Assembly (NCBI GenBank): GCA_946480915.1
Contig: CAMLLO010000014.1
Location: 1-64,000 of the forward strand
From: an uncultured Sphingobacteriaceae bacterium
Lineage (GTDB): Bacteria; Bacteroidota; Bacteroidia; Sphingobacteriales; Sphingobacteriaceae
Length of the DNA stretch: 64,000 bases
Reading direction: 5' to 3'
The translations under genes were made by a program, and so were the position numbers. Positions 47,936-57,037 of the stretch are shown here, one piece after another. The stretch's first letter is position 1, and every line of letters begins with the position of its first letter. The notes under the pieces are model-generated. The model saw only the letters and a program-made list of their open reading frames with translations. It did no database searches and was not told the origin of the DNA.

Positions 47936-50737
47936 ATGAAGAGAACTTTTACTCAAAATTCAGAAAGAGAATTTTCTTTTTTGAACAGGCAAATGCTGAT
48001 TTCTTTACAGTTATGCTTCATTCTTTTTATGTCTACCTATTATGTTAAAGCCCAAACTTCCGAGCCCTATAACTGGGACAATGTTGACATTGGCGGGGGT
48101 GGTTTTGTTTCTGCAATTATTACCAATAGAGCAGATCCCTCCTTGATGTACGCCAGAACAGATGTTGGCGGAGCATACCGGTTTGATCGGGCCAATAGTA
48201 AATGGATTCCTTTATTAGATTGGGCATCAGATCAGGAACAAGGAATGTTTGGTACAGAATCATTGGCATCCGATCCCTCTGATCCTAAGAATCTTTATAT
48301 CGCTGCTGGGATATCTTATTTCAATAGCGGCAAGAGTTTTATCCTACGGTCTTTTGATTATGGAGCTACGTTTGATGTGATAGATGTAAGTTCAAAGTTT
48401 AAATTTCATGGAAATGGAATGGGGAGACAAAATGGCGAGAAACTTCAGGTTGATCCCAATAAAAACGGGATTCTATTCTGCGGCACCCGCGACCATGGTT
48501 TATGGAAGAGTTCGGATTTTGGCAAGAACTGGACTGCAACCGGTAATCTGAACGTAAGTACTCCCAATGGTAATGGTATCAGTTTTGTAGCAATGGATAA
48601 AAGCAGTGCTACCGTCGGAAATCCCACTTTAAGAATGTTTGTTGGTATATCAAGAGAAGGTAGTCATCAAAACTTATACCGAAGTAACGATGGAGGGGTA
48701 ACGTTTTCGGCTATTGATAATACAGCTCTTCCCGACACTTATATGCCTCAACGAGCAGTGCTTTCCGGAGACGGGTTTATGTATGTTACTTATGGCAACG
48801 GGGCCGGTCCACATGGCGGTTACGCTCCGTTTGCTAATGAAACTTACGTTTCCGGTGCGATATGGAAATATAATATTTCTACAGGTGCATGGACGAACGT
48901 GACACCGATCAGTTCCACTAACCGGATAGACAAAGCCTTTTGTGGTATTAGTGTGGACCCGAACAATCCTAACCGTTTGATTGCTTCTACAACGAATACC
49001 TATTTTGCACAAGGGAATGCCTTTGGAGACAGGTTTTATTACTCTGAAAACGGGGGTAGCAGCTGGATCGATATAGTTGCCCGAAGTTTCAGCAAAGATA
49101 ATAATGGTGTAACCTGGGTCGCCAATTCTTCTATTCATTGGGCAGGTTCAATTGAGTTTGATCTTTCTAACACTAAGCGAGTTTGGGTTACTTCAGGAAA
49201 TGGAATATTTTCAAATGAAGATATAACGACATCAGGTACCTGGAAATTTCAGGTAAACGGATTAGAGGAAACAGTGGCAACTAACATAATTAGTATTCCG
49301 GGTGGTCCCTTGATTTCTGTTATTAAAGATTATGATGGCTTCAGACATACAGATGTAAACCAATATGCACCAATGCATTCTCCAAATATTGGCTCAACCT
49401 ACGGGCTTGCATACGGTGGAAGTACTAATAGCAAGATTGTTCGTGCTGGTACAACTTTGTATTATTCAAACGACATGGGATTAACCTGGACAAAAGCGGC
49501 CTCAGATCGGGGAGATGATGGTGCGGTTGCCGTATCAAAGGACGGAAATATTATATTGTATTCTCCTGCCGGAAAAGACACTACTTTCATATCAAATAAT
49601 AACGGTTCTGGTTGGGGCACAGTATATGGGTTAAATATTAACAGTGCTATTCCTGTTTCTGACGGGGCCACGAATGGGACATATTATGCTTATAATCCAT
49701 CTACCGGAAGTTTTATGGTAAGCAGCAATGGCGGGTGGTCGTTTGGTACAGCGGCAACAAATCCTGGTTCCGGAGGTTCCAAACTTATCCGCACAGTGCC
49801 TGGAAGAGCCGGGCATGTTTGGATTGCTTTAAAAGCAGGAGGCTTAAAATACACAGAATCTTCTGGCGCTTCCTTTACTACTGTGTCCAAGGTTAGTTTT
49901 TGCGAGTCTGTAGGCATTGGTAAAGCTGCATCGGGCGCTGCTTATGAAACCATTTATATTTATGGTACTGTCGACGGAGTATTGGGTATCCACCGCTCAA
50001 TAGATAAGGGCTTGAATTGGACCCGTGTTAATGATGATGATCATGAATATGGCGGCCCGGCGAATGGTGACTTTGTGATAGGGGATATGAATACTTACGG
50101 CCGGGTGTACATGAGTACCGCTGGTCGTGGTATTGTATTTGGTTCTTCGCAAACCTGTACACCAACTTCAATTTCTCCGTGGACTCAGATTAACGGGGGA
50201 AGTTGGGTAGCAACAGGTACTGCAACGCTTGCTGCGGGGGGGACTGTTAAATTTGGCCCACAACCAGTCGTTACATCAACCTGGAACTGGCGGGGACCCA
50301 ATAATTTTAAGGCCACAGGTCGCGAGCTGACAATAAGTAATGTACAAGCCGCTAATGCCGGAACCTATACTGCCACATATACGAATAGTAGCGGTTGTAA
50401 AAGCAGCTTTCAGTTTAAGATAGTTTTATCAACAGGTGGCACTGCTGCCATTCCTAATGAAACTAGTCTAAGCTTAAATAGTGAATTGGCGAGCGAGCAG
50501 AAAAATGTAGGTCTAATTATTTATCCCAACCCGGTTGAAAATAAGGTGATAATTAGTGTTCCTGAAGATTTCGTTGGAGCAAAAATGGTTTTAACGAATG
50601 CAAGTGGCATTATCGTATTTGGTGGAACACTTGGAAGCGCCACCAGTTTAGATATGACAGGGATGCCTCCCGGAATTTATATATTTAATGCAAGAGCCAA
50701 TGGAAAAAACCTGAATTCTAAAATTATCAAGAAGTAA
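47936..50737 (+). CDS. secreted GH74-type xyloglucanase with Ig-like and T9SS sorting domains
   Basis: A 933-residue exported glycosidase. A signal peptide with a long N-region ends near residue 39. Two GH74 beta-propellers follow: YNWDNVDIGGGGFVSAIITN and YARTDVGGAYR (catalytic-base candidate Asp76) in the first, and the second-propeller acid candidate Asp465 in IKDYDGFRHTD. Many FRSxDxGxTW-type blade repeats (SSDFGKNWT, SNDGGVTF, SNDMGLTWT) are present. An Ig-like domain lies at about 742-830 (SWVATGTATLAAGGTVKFG). The C-terminus IYPNPVENKVIIS... PGIYIFNA is a type A T9SS sorting domain, so the enzyme is exported and attached to the surface. Probably cleaves xyloglucan of plant cell walls. 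Confidence 0.92.
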   Translation: MKRTFTQNSEREFSFLNRQMLISLQLCFILFMSTYYVKAQTSEPYNWDNVDIGGGGFVSAIITNRADPSLMYARTDVGGAYRFDRANSKWIPLLDWASDQEQGMFGTESLASDPSDPKNLYIAAGISYFNSGKSFILRSFDYGATFDVIDVSSKFKFHGNGMGRQNGEKLQVDPNKNGILFCGTRDHGLWKSSDFGKNWTATGNLNVSTPNGNGISFVAMDKSSATVGNPTLRMFVGISREGSHQNLYRSNDGGVTFSAIDNTALPDTYMPQRAVLSGDGFMYVTYGNGAGPHGGYAPFANETYVSGAIWKYNISTGAWTNVTPISSTNRIDKAFCGISVDPNNPNRLIASTTNTYFAQGNAFGDRFYYSENGGSSWIDIVARSFSKDNNGVTWVANSSIHWAGSIEFDLSNTKRVWVTSGNGIFSNEDITTSGTWKFQVNGLEETVATNIISIPGGPLISVIKDYDGFRHTDVNQYAPMHSPNIGSTYGLAYGGSTNSKIVRAGTTLYYSNDMGLTWTKAASDRGDDGAVAVSKDGNIILYSPAGKDTTFISNNNGSGWGTVYGLNINSAIPVSDGATNGTYYAYNPSTGSFMVSSNGGWSFGTAATNPGSGGSKLIRTVPGRAGHVWIALKAGGLKYTESSGASFTTVSKVSFCESVGIGKAASGAAYETIYIYGTVDGVLGIHRSIDKGLNWTRVNDDDHEYGGPANGDFVIGDMNTYGRVYMSTAGRGIVFGSSQTCTPTSISPWTQINGGSWVATGTATLAAGGTVKFGPQPVVTSTWNWRGPNNFKATGRELTISNVQAANAGTYTATYTNSSGCKSSFQFKIVLSTGGTAAIPNETSLSLNSELASEQKNVGLIIYPNPVENKVIISVPEDFVGAKMVLTNASGIIVFGGTLGSATSLDMTGMPPGIYIFNARANGKNLNSKIIKK

Positions 50738-50754
50738 ATTGTAAATATTAAAAA

Positions 50755-50795
50755 AGAAAGCTTCTCAACTGACCTAGTTGGGGAGCTTTTTTGTT
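50755..50795 (+). terminator. terminator after the GH74 gene
   Basis: AAGCTTCTCAACT and AGTTGGGGAGCTT form a 13-base stem with two wobble pairs around a GACCT loop, followed by TTTTTTGTTT. Confidence 0.85.
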
Positions 50796-50934
50796 TACGG
50801 AGATTTTTGCTTTAATTAAGGTTTAAATTTGATAGAGATTCACCCTCTTTCGCGAAAATAAACCTCTGAACCTTGCTTAAAAAAACGGAAGTTGTGGAAT
50901 GCCATCATCTGAATAATTAATTCTGGTTAATTTC

Positions 50935-50975
50935 AAAAAAGCTCCCTCGGCATAAAGCTAAAGGGAACTTTTTTT
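50935..50975 (-). terminator. terminator after the SDR gene at 50974
   Basis: On the minus strand AAGTTCCCT and AGGGAGCTT pair around a 14-base loop, flanked by A and T runs. It begins at the stop codon of the SDR gene. Confidence 0.75.
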
Positions 50976-51693
50976 AAAAGGGATTTGTGGACCAGATTGA
51001 TGCCTCTTTGACAAATACTCTCCGGTTCAGTTTCAACTGCGAAATAATTAGTTCAGCAAAGTCTTCGGGCTGCATTATTTTTTCTCGGTTTCCATCTGTG
51101 AGTTTTAAATCGAATGCTAAATGTGTAGCTACAGTGCTGGGCGTTAGGGTAGTAACTCGAATATTATATTTTCTTACCTCCTGCATTAGTGATTCACTCA
51201 ATCCAATTAACCCGAACTTTGATGCGCTGTAGGCACTGGTTTCCGCTGCGCCTCGTAATCCTGCCGTTGAAGATATATTGACAATATCGCCTGTTTTTCT
51301 TTCTATCATTGAGGGTAAAATAGCCCGGGTAGTATAATACACACCAAAGAGGTTTACTTTTAAAATCCTTTCCCATTCGTCAGGAGGTAATTCCAAAAAC
51401 GATCCAAAAGCAGCTATTCCAGCATTATTAATTAAAATATCAATATTTCCCAGCGAAGCTACAGCACTTTCAATCGCTTTATTTACTGAATCTATTTCAG
51501 CCACATCGGCTATCACAATCACAGCCTTTACACCTTCATTTTCCACCTCATCTGCAACAGCTTGCAAGTCAGAGGCTGTTCGGGCTAATAGCGCAACATT
51601 TACGCCTTCTTTGGCAAGGCCAATCGCCACCGCCCTGCCAATGCCTTTTCCGGCGCCTGTCACCAATGCATTTTTTCCAGTTAATGATTCCAT
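50974..51693 (-). CDS. SDR family oxidoreductase (FabG-like)
   Basis: A 239-residue classical short-chain dehydrogenase. [14 protein letters not shown] at 11-24 binds the nucleotide; NNAG, the catalytic Ser in NISSTAG and YSASKFG with Tyr and Lys complete the active site. It resembles 3-ketoacyl-ACP reductase by layout, but no fatty-acid synthesis genes are nearby, so the true substrate is unknown. An 18-base palindrome 10 bases before the ATG (51703-51720) suggests regulation, possibly by a metal-responsive DtxR/MntR-type protein. Confidence 0.9.
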   Translation of the reverse strand: MESLTGKNALVTGAGKGIGRAVAIGLAKEGVNVALLARTASDLQAVADEVENEGVKAVIVIADVAEIDSVNKAIESAVASLGNIDILINNAGIAAFGSFLELPPDEWERILKVNLFGVYYTTRAILPSMIERKTGDIVNISSTAGLRGAAETSAYSASKFGLIGLSESLMQEVRKYNIRVTTLTPSTVATHLAFDLKLTDGNREKIMQPEDFAELIISQLKLNRRVFVKEASIWSTNPF

Positions 51694-51702
51694 TTCGTTT
51701 TT

Positions 51703-51720
51703 ATTTAGGTAAACCTAAAT
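51703..51720 (-). promoter_or_regulatory. DtxR/MntR-like palindrome upstream of the SDR gene
   Basis: ATTTAGGT (51703-51710) and ACCTAAAT (51713-51720) are perfect 8-base arms separated by AA. The core TTTAGGT..ACCTAAA resembles the sites described for DtxR/MntR/SirR-type metal regulators. It ends 10 bases upstream of the SDR ATG at 51693. Confidence 0.55.
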
Positions 51721-51900
51721 CGTTCGTTTAAGTGTTTAGCATCAGATTACTTTACCATTCACTGACTGTTTATTTCATCGCAAAGACCATTTATTATTGC
51801 TAGCAGATCGACAAACCCTTTATTTTTCTTGTAACGGTTTTACCACTTTGTCTTAAAAAAAAAATTATTTATGTAATTTTCAATCATAAATTTCTACAAT

Positions 51901-53175
51901 ATGTTTTCAATGGTGTTATCCAGATCATTAGCTCTGCTATTTTTCATTGCTGTTAGCTCACAGTGTTTTTCACAAACAACGATCATTCTAAAAAATAAGT
52001 CCTCGGTCGCATTAAAAGATAAGGCTATAATTATAACCAAAGCAAGTCTTAAAAAAGTCGATGACGGGAAATTTCCTCTTATTTTAAGTGCAAAGGGCGA
52101 TACTATTGCATCTCAATTTGATGATGTTGACGGAGATAAAAAATGGGATGAATTGTTTTTTGTGATCGATCTGAAGGCAAAGCAAAAAATACAGCTCAGT
52201 TTAAACTGGGTAAATTTTGTGCCGGCCTTTACCAAACGGACAAGTGTTCGATTCGGCAAACGTACATCCGCCAATACTCCGGTCAAACCATTATATGCGG
52301 ATACAGCATATATGGATGAAATGCCTAAAAAGATTGGTTATCAACCCTATCAAACTGATGGACCTTCCTGGGAAAATGATAAAGTTGGCTTTCGTCATTA
52401 TTTTGATGGGAGAAATGCGAAAGACCTTTTTGGAAAAAGGGTGCCATGGATGTCGCCTGAAAACGTCGGCTTAACTGCTCAAGGAGCTGTAGAAGATAAT
52501 TATCACGTTTTAAAAGATTGGGGTAGAGATATTTTGCCCGTTGGCAATTCGATTGGTCTGGGCGGCATTGCTTTGCTCGTTAAGGATTCTTTAGCAAGAT
52601 TGGGTGTAACAGTTAACGACACCAGGAATAACGTTGAGAATACGGCATTCCATATTTTTTCGGAGGGGCCCGTTCGTTCAATATTGAATTTTCGGTACAC
52701 AAACTGGAAAACTATGGGTAGAACATACCAGGTAAGCGAAACTCCTAAAATTTGGCCAGGAATGTATGCATACCAAAATACAGTTAGAGTTTCCGGCTTG
52801 AAGGGCGATGAAACATTACTCGTCGGTCTTCCTGATGTGGCTAATGACAATCCATTAAAAGAACTAAAGGTCGGAGATTGGGCTATTCTTTACACCCATG
52901 ACAAACAGAGCTATAATAAAGAGTTTTGGCTGGGATTGGCCTTGCTTGTTCCGGAAAAAAACTATCTAGGAAGCATTGATGCTCCGTTAACCGGGAATTT
53001 GACTTCAAGCTTTTTGGCGAAACTGAAAATTTCAGAACAGAAGCCGGTAACATACTATGCGGTAGCAGGATGGGAACTTTCTGATCCGGGTTTTATCGAT
53101 CCCAACTATTTTAAAAATTACCTGGTTAATTTAACGAATCAGCTGTCAGCTAAAGTGAAGGTCAAAATTAAATAA
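51901..53175 (+). CDS. exported DUF4861 protein
   Basis: A 424-residue protein with an N-terminal signal peptide (LALLFFIAVSSQCFSQ). The body matches the DUF4861 family (DDVDGDKKWDELFFVIDL, GPSWENDKVGFRHYFDGRNA split as GPSWENDKVGFRHYFD, and PWMSPENVGL). Members occur in Bacteroidota loci for uronate and other plant polysaccharides, and structures of the family have a carbohydrate-binding or lyase-like architecture with no proven activity. The gene is alone on the plus strand and convergent with glycerate kinase. Confidence 0.85.
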   Translation: MFSMVLSRSLALLFFIAVSSQCFSQTTIILKNKSSVALKDKAIIITKASLKKVDDGKFPLILSAKGDTIASQFDDVDGDKKWDELFFVIDLKAKQKIQLSLNWVNFVPAFTKRTSVRFGKRTSANTPVKPLYADTAYMDEMPKKIGYQPYQTDGPSWENDKVGFRHYFDGRNAKDLFGKRVPWMSPENVGLTAQGAVEDNYHVLKDWGRDILPVGNSIGLGGIALLVKDSLARLGVTVNDTRNNVENTAFHIFSEGPVRSILNFRYTNWKTMGRTYQVSETPKIWPGMYAYQNTVRVSGLKGDETLLVGLPDVANDNPLKELKVGDWAILYTHDKQSYNKEFWLGLALLVPEKNYLGSIDAPLTGNLTSSFLAKLKISEQKPVTYYAVAGWELSDPGFIDPNYFKNYLVNLTNQLSAKVKVKIK

Positions 53176-53214
53176 TATAAACTTTTGGTGTCGAGTTGTT
53201 TCCACTGTCGGATG

Positions 53215-54339
53215 TTAGTTTATTAACGTCAGGCCTACTTTATAGGCTTTATTCTCTAACAGGTTGAATGCATTTGCATATGCGTCTTCTAAATTGAATG
53301 TTGGTGGATTTATCGAATAGGCGGATGGTATACCTATCTGTGTTAATTGATCTTTTGACACGTCCAGTTTCCCGCAAAATGCAAGTGCTGGTTTGTTATG
53401 CTTTTTGCATAAAGTTCCTATTCCCGATAATACTTTTCCTCTTAGACTTTGATCGTCTATACTTCCTTCTCCGCTTATAATGATGTCTGCTTCAGAAATA
53501 TACTTGTCAGCTTTACTTATATCAAGAACGATATCAATCCCGCTCGATAAATCTGCATCCAAAAATGCAATGCATCCTGCAGCTAAACCTCCAGCCGCAC
53601 CTGCACCTTCAATTTGCTCTACGTCTTTGTCAAGATCCTTTTTGATGATGTCTTTGAAATGAATCATTCCTGCTTCAAGTTGCTCAATGTCTGCTTCTGA
53701 TGCGCCTTTTTGTTTTGCATAAGTTCTGGTAGTACCATTTTTTCCGGTTAGAATGTTTTTAACATCGCAAGCAATTTGGAATTGTATGTGCGAAAAATCC
53801 ATAACCTTCGTTCTGTCGATGTGTTCGATCTGCATTAAATTTTTCCCAATAGGCTTTACCTGATTTCCTTCTTTATCGAGAAAACAAAAGCCTAAGGCGG
53901 CAGCCATTCCTATTCCGCAGTCGTTTGTTGCACTTCCGCCCAGGCCCATCACAATTTTTTTTACATTTAAGTTTATTGCTTCTTTAATTAATTCTCCCGT
54001 TCCAAACGTTGTGGTATCCATGCACCCATATTCTTCCGGTTTTAATAGCAATAAACCCGAAGCCTTGGCCATTTCAATAAAAGCGGTTGTCCCATCATTC
54101 GAAAGTACCAGAGAGCTGGCTATTTGCCGGAATAAAGGATCTGAAACGACAAGCGGACATTGCTTTGATGGGATGTAAAATTGAATAACTTCTAACAATC
54201 CGTCTCCTCCATCGGCAAGTGGAAGTGATTTTATTTTGAATTCCGCTGAAGCTTTTAGTAATCCTGCTTTTATCGCTTCGCATGCCGCAAAACTACTTAG
54301 AGAATGTTTGAATTTATCCGGTGCTACTAGAATTTTCAT
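53215..54339 (-). CDS. glycerate kinase
   Basis: A 374-residue kinase of the GlxK/GarK family, which phosphorylates D-glycerate with ATP to 2- or 3-phosphoglycerate. Signatures are the start MKILVAPDKFKHSLSSFAAC, PLADGGDGLLEV, the VMGLGGSATNDCGIGMAAALG nucleotide region (split as VMGLGGSATNDCG and IGMAAALG) and DIIISGEGSIDDQSLRGK. It links glycerate from sugar-acid catabolism to glycolysis. It is convergent with the DUF4861 gene; no glycerate dehydrogenase or aldolase is adjacent. Confidence 0.93.
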   Translation of the reverse strand: MKILVAPDKFKHSLSSFAACEAIKAGLLKASAEFKIKSLPLADGGDGLLEVIQFYIPSKQCPLVVSDPLFRQIASSLVLSNDGTTAFIEMAKASGLLLLKPEEYGCMDTTTFGTGELIKEAINLNVKKIVMGLGGSATNDCGIGMAAALGFCFLDKEGNQVKPIGKNLMQIEHIDRTKVMDFSHIQFQIACDVKNILTGKNGTTRTYAKQKGASEADIEQLEAGMIHFKDIIKKDLDKDVEQIEGAGAAGGLAAGCIAFLDADLSSGIDIVLDISKADKYISEADIIISGEGSIDDQSLRGKVLSGIGTLCKKHNKPALAFCGKLDVSKDQLTQIGIPSAYSINPPTFNLEDAYANAFNLLENKAYKVGLTLIN

Positions 54340-54451
54340 TTTTTTTAAACGTTACATAAGCGAAGTATCAGCTTTTTAACAATAATAATCGAATTGAGGC
54401 TTAAAAAATCGGAAATCTGTTGTATTTTTCCGGCGTTTTCTAAATATACAA

Positions 54452-55183
54452 ATGCAAGAGGAGAAGATTATACCAGAATTGTATGTGGTAGGAGCGGGAC
54501 CAGGCGATCCGGAGCTAATTACACTAAAAGCATATAAAATTTTACAATCGTGTAAAGTGTTACTCTATGATAATCTTGCAAATAGTGAGCTTTTAAATTT
54601 TACATCAGCCGATTGCGAAAAAATTTATGTCGGCAAACACCCATATGGTGAATATACTCCACAAGAGGCTATACATGAAATGATAAAGGAGAAAGCTTTA
54701 TCAAAAGGCATGGTGGTACGTTTAAAAGGAGGAGACCCATTTATTTTTGGAAGAGGATTTGAAGAAGTTCTTTATGCGAGAGAGCATGGCATCGCAACTT
54801 ATTATATTCCCGGTATTACAAGTATGCAAGCTGCTGGGTTCGATAATATACCGCTTACACACCGCAACATAAGTGAAGGCATTTGGGTGCTTACGGGTAC
54901 TAAAAAGGATGGTGGATTATCATCCGATTTACGCTTAGCGATGCAAAGTAATGCCACAGTTGTTATATATATGGGCATGAAAAAAATTCATGAAATTGCG
55001 CAAACGTATATCGAAGCCGGTTTGGGTCAAACCCCCGCTGCAATAATTCAGCATGCGACCTTAGCAAAACAAAAGTCTGCAACTGGAAAAGTTCAGGATT
55101 TGCCTTTAATGGCTGAAGCTGCTAAACTGACCCATCCCGCCATAATTATTATTGGAGAAGTGGTTGGAGTAGGGAGACAGTAA
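54452..55183 (+). CDS. cobA: uroporphyrinogen-III C-methyltransferase
   Basis: A 243-residue SAM-dependent methyltransferase, which makes precorrin-2 from uroporphyrinogen III for sirohaem or cobalamin. The start YVVGAGPGDPELITLKAYK-type (residues 11-26 region), VVRLKGGDPFIFGRG (residues about 89-103), and PGITSMQAAGFDNIPLTHR (split as PGITSMQAAGFDNIP and LTHR) are the family motifs. No CysG fusion is present and no ferrochelatase is adjacent, so sirohaem synthesis would need another gene. Single gene, plus strand. Confidence 0.93.
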   Translation: MQEEKIIPELYVVGAGPGDPELITLKAYKILQSCKVLLYDNLANSELLNFTSADCEKIYVGKHPYGEYTPQEAIHEMIKEKALSKGMVVRLKGGDPFIFGRGFEEVLYAREHGIATYYIPGITSMQAAGFDNIPLTHRNISEGIWVLTGTKKDGGLSSDLRLAMQSNATVVIYMGMKKIHEIAQTYIEAGLGQTPAAIIQHATLAKQKSATGKVQDLPLMAEAAKLTHPAIIIIGEVVGVGRQ

Positions 55184-55276
55184 GTGCTCTTTGCATCTTT
55201 GGGTCATTGTGGCTATATTTTTTTTATGCAGGAACATTAAGTAAGGTGCAAAATGTATTGTGTCTTAGTTTTGTAG

Positions 55277-56311
55277 CTATGGTTTTTCTGCATTTCTGAC
55301 AATCTCAAAAAAGTATTTCCGTTTTTTTACAAAGTATTCCCAAACAATACTTCCTTTAAAAAGGCCGGCTTCGTTAAAATTCGGGTTACTGCCCAATCTT
55401 TTCTTTTGGTTTTTACTAAAATCCTTGAAAAAAGAAACATGAGCTTTATTGATTGCCCGTGCCTGTTTAAACTTTCCGTCCAACATAAATTTCAGCAGGG
55501 AAATAAAATCAAGCCAGAATCGTACGAAAAGAATGAAGAAAATCTGGCTTCCATTGAGATTTTTCAATAACATGGCTAGGTTGTTTCTGAAATTAAGATA
55601 CGTTTTGAACGGGCTCTCGGCCTGAAGTGTGCCGCCGCCTATATGGAAAACAGTTGAGCTTGGACAGTACATGATTTTATAACCAAGATTCTTCAATCTC
55701 CAGCAAAGATCAATTTCTTCCATGTGCGCAAAAAAGTCTGCGTCAAAGCCCGAAACTTTCTCCCAGCATGCCTTCTTTATAAATATAGCCGCCCCACTCG
55801 CCCAGAAAATTTCAGAGCTGGTATTATATTGACCCATATCCGATTCCTGGGTGTCGAAAATCCTTCCCCTGCAAAAGGGATATCCATATTTATCAAGATA
55901 TCCACCGGCAGCACCCGCATATTCAAAAAGATCTCTGTCGTTCCAATCCAATAATTTCGGCTGGGCAGCAGCAATCATGGTATCGCTTTCCATGAGTTCA
56001 ATAACTGGCTCAATCCATCCCGGCGTAACTTCAACGTCGGAATTTAATAAAACGAAGTAATCCGCATTTATTTGTGAGAGAACTGCATTATAGCCACCAG
56101 CGAAGCCGAGATTTTCTTTGTTACTGAGGATAAGAATTGCAGGAAAATGTGATTTAACAAATTCCACAGAATCATCGGTTGAGGCATTATCTGCCACCAC
56201 AATTTCTAAGTTTGGATAGCCGGATGAAAGGACCGAAGGTAAAAACTTTTCAAGATAAGGCTTTCCGTTCCAGTTGAGTATTACAACCGAAACTTTAGGG
56301 TAGATCTGCAT
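55277..56311 (-). CDS. glycosyltransferase family 2 protein
   Basis: A 344-residue glycosyltransferase of fold GT-A. The nucleotide-sugar binding start VSVVILNWNGKPYLEKFL is at residues 7-24, EIVVADNASTDDS gives the first Asp, YFVLLNSDVEVTPGWI the D-x-D-like metal site, and HMEEIDLCWRLKNLGYKI the acceptor-side region. The layout resembles rhamnosyltransferase (WbbL)-like enzymes that extend O-antigen or surface glycans. Its start is 50-100 bases from the divergent WbqC gene, so the two may share regulation. Confidence 0.92.
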   Translation of the reverse strand: MQIYPKVSVVILNWNGKPYLEKFLPSVLSSGYPNLEIVVADNASTDDSVEFVKSHFPAILILSNKENLGFAGGYNAVLSQINADYFVLLNSDVEVTPGWIEPVIELMESDTMIAAAQPKLLDWNDRDLFEYAGAAGGYLDKYGYPFCRGRIFDTQESDMGQYNTSSEIFWASGAAIFIKKACWEKVSGFDADFFAHMEEIDLCWRLKNLGYKIMYCPSSTVFHIGGGTLQAESPFKTYLNFRNNLAMLLKNLNGSQIFFILFVRFWLDFISLLKFMLDGKFKQARAINKAHVSFFKDFSKNQKKRLGSNPNFNEAGLFKGSIVWEYFVKKRKYFFEIVRNAEKP

Positions 56312-56416
56312 TATATGCTAAAGATTTTATTGAGAAAAGCTTGTTTATAAAACTCCGTTCCCATGTGGGCTTTTTATTTTAATTTCGTCAAACCGGATAC
56401 AAACATAGTATATACA

Positions 56417-57037
56417 ATGCATAAAGGCGCAATACTTCCCTTATTTTACTTACCACCAATTGAGATTTTCCACGAAGTTTTGAATCATTCATCTCAATTG
56501 ATCATTGAAAAACACGAGCATTTTCCGAAGCAGACTTATCGTAACCGTGCGTCTGTACATTCAGCCAATGGTAAGTTAGATCTCATAGTTCCCGTTCTTC
56601 GAGGAAAGAAAGATCACACAGTTGTACAGGATGTAAAAATCAGTTATGATTTTGATTGGCAGCGTCTTCACTGGCTCAGTTTGCAAACTTCTTACAGAAG
56701 TTCTGCATTTTTTGAGTTTTATGAACATGAATTTGCTCCCTTTTACGAAAAGAAATATGATTTCCTTTTTGATTACAATGAGGGATTATTCGCGTTATTA
56801 TTAAAATTGCTAAAATTGGATGTGAAGTACTCATTTAGCGAATCCTTCGAAAAAAACTATCCGGATCTGGATGATTTCAGAAATAGTATTCATCCTAAAA
56901 TACCCTCAACTTATCAAACAAAACCGTATTTTCAAGTTTTTGAAGATAGAAATGGCTTTATGCCTAATCTTAGTGTAGTCGATTTGTTATTTAACCAGGG
57001 ACCAAAAAGTGGACAGTTTATCCAAAGCAGCACATAA
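56417..57037 (+). CDS. WbqC family protein
   Basis: A 207-residue protein, 206 after the ATG at 56417 (MHKGAILPLFYLPPIEIFHE...). The core of the WbqC family is visible: ILPLFYLPPIEIF, then KQTYRNRASVHSANGKLDLIVPV and QRLHWLSLQTSYRSSAFFEFYEH, here split at convenient points. WbqC proteins are found in surface-polysaccharide loci and are of unknown activity. An upstream ATG at 56363 is also possible. Its 3' end overlaps the CorA gene (GTG start) by 29 bases. Confidence 0.85.
   Translation: MHKGAILPLFYLPPIEIFHEVLNHSSQLIIEKHEHFPKQTYRNRASVHSANGKLDLIVPVLRGKKDHTVVQDVKISYDFDWQRLHWLSLQTSYRSSAFFEFYEHEFAPFYEKKYDFLFDYNEGLFALLLKLLKLDVKYSFSESFEKNYPDLDDFRNSIHPKIPSTYQTKPYFQVFEDRNGFMPNLSVVDLLFNQGPKSGQFIQSST

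Noticed and set aside
48674..49138. 154-codon minus-strand frame inside the GH74 gene
   Set aside because: Lies fully within a well-supported coding gene in the opposite frame and has no domain or sensible composition.
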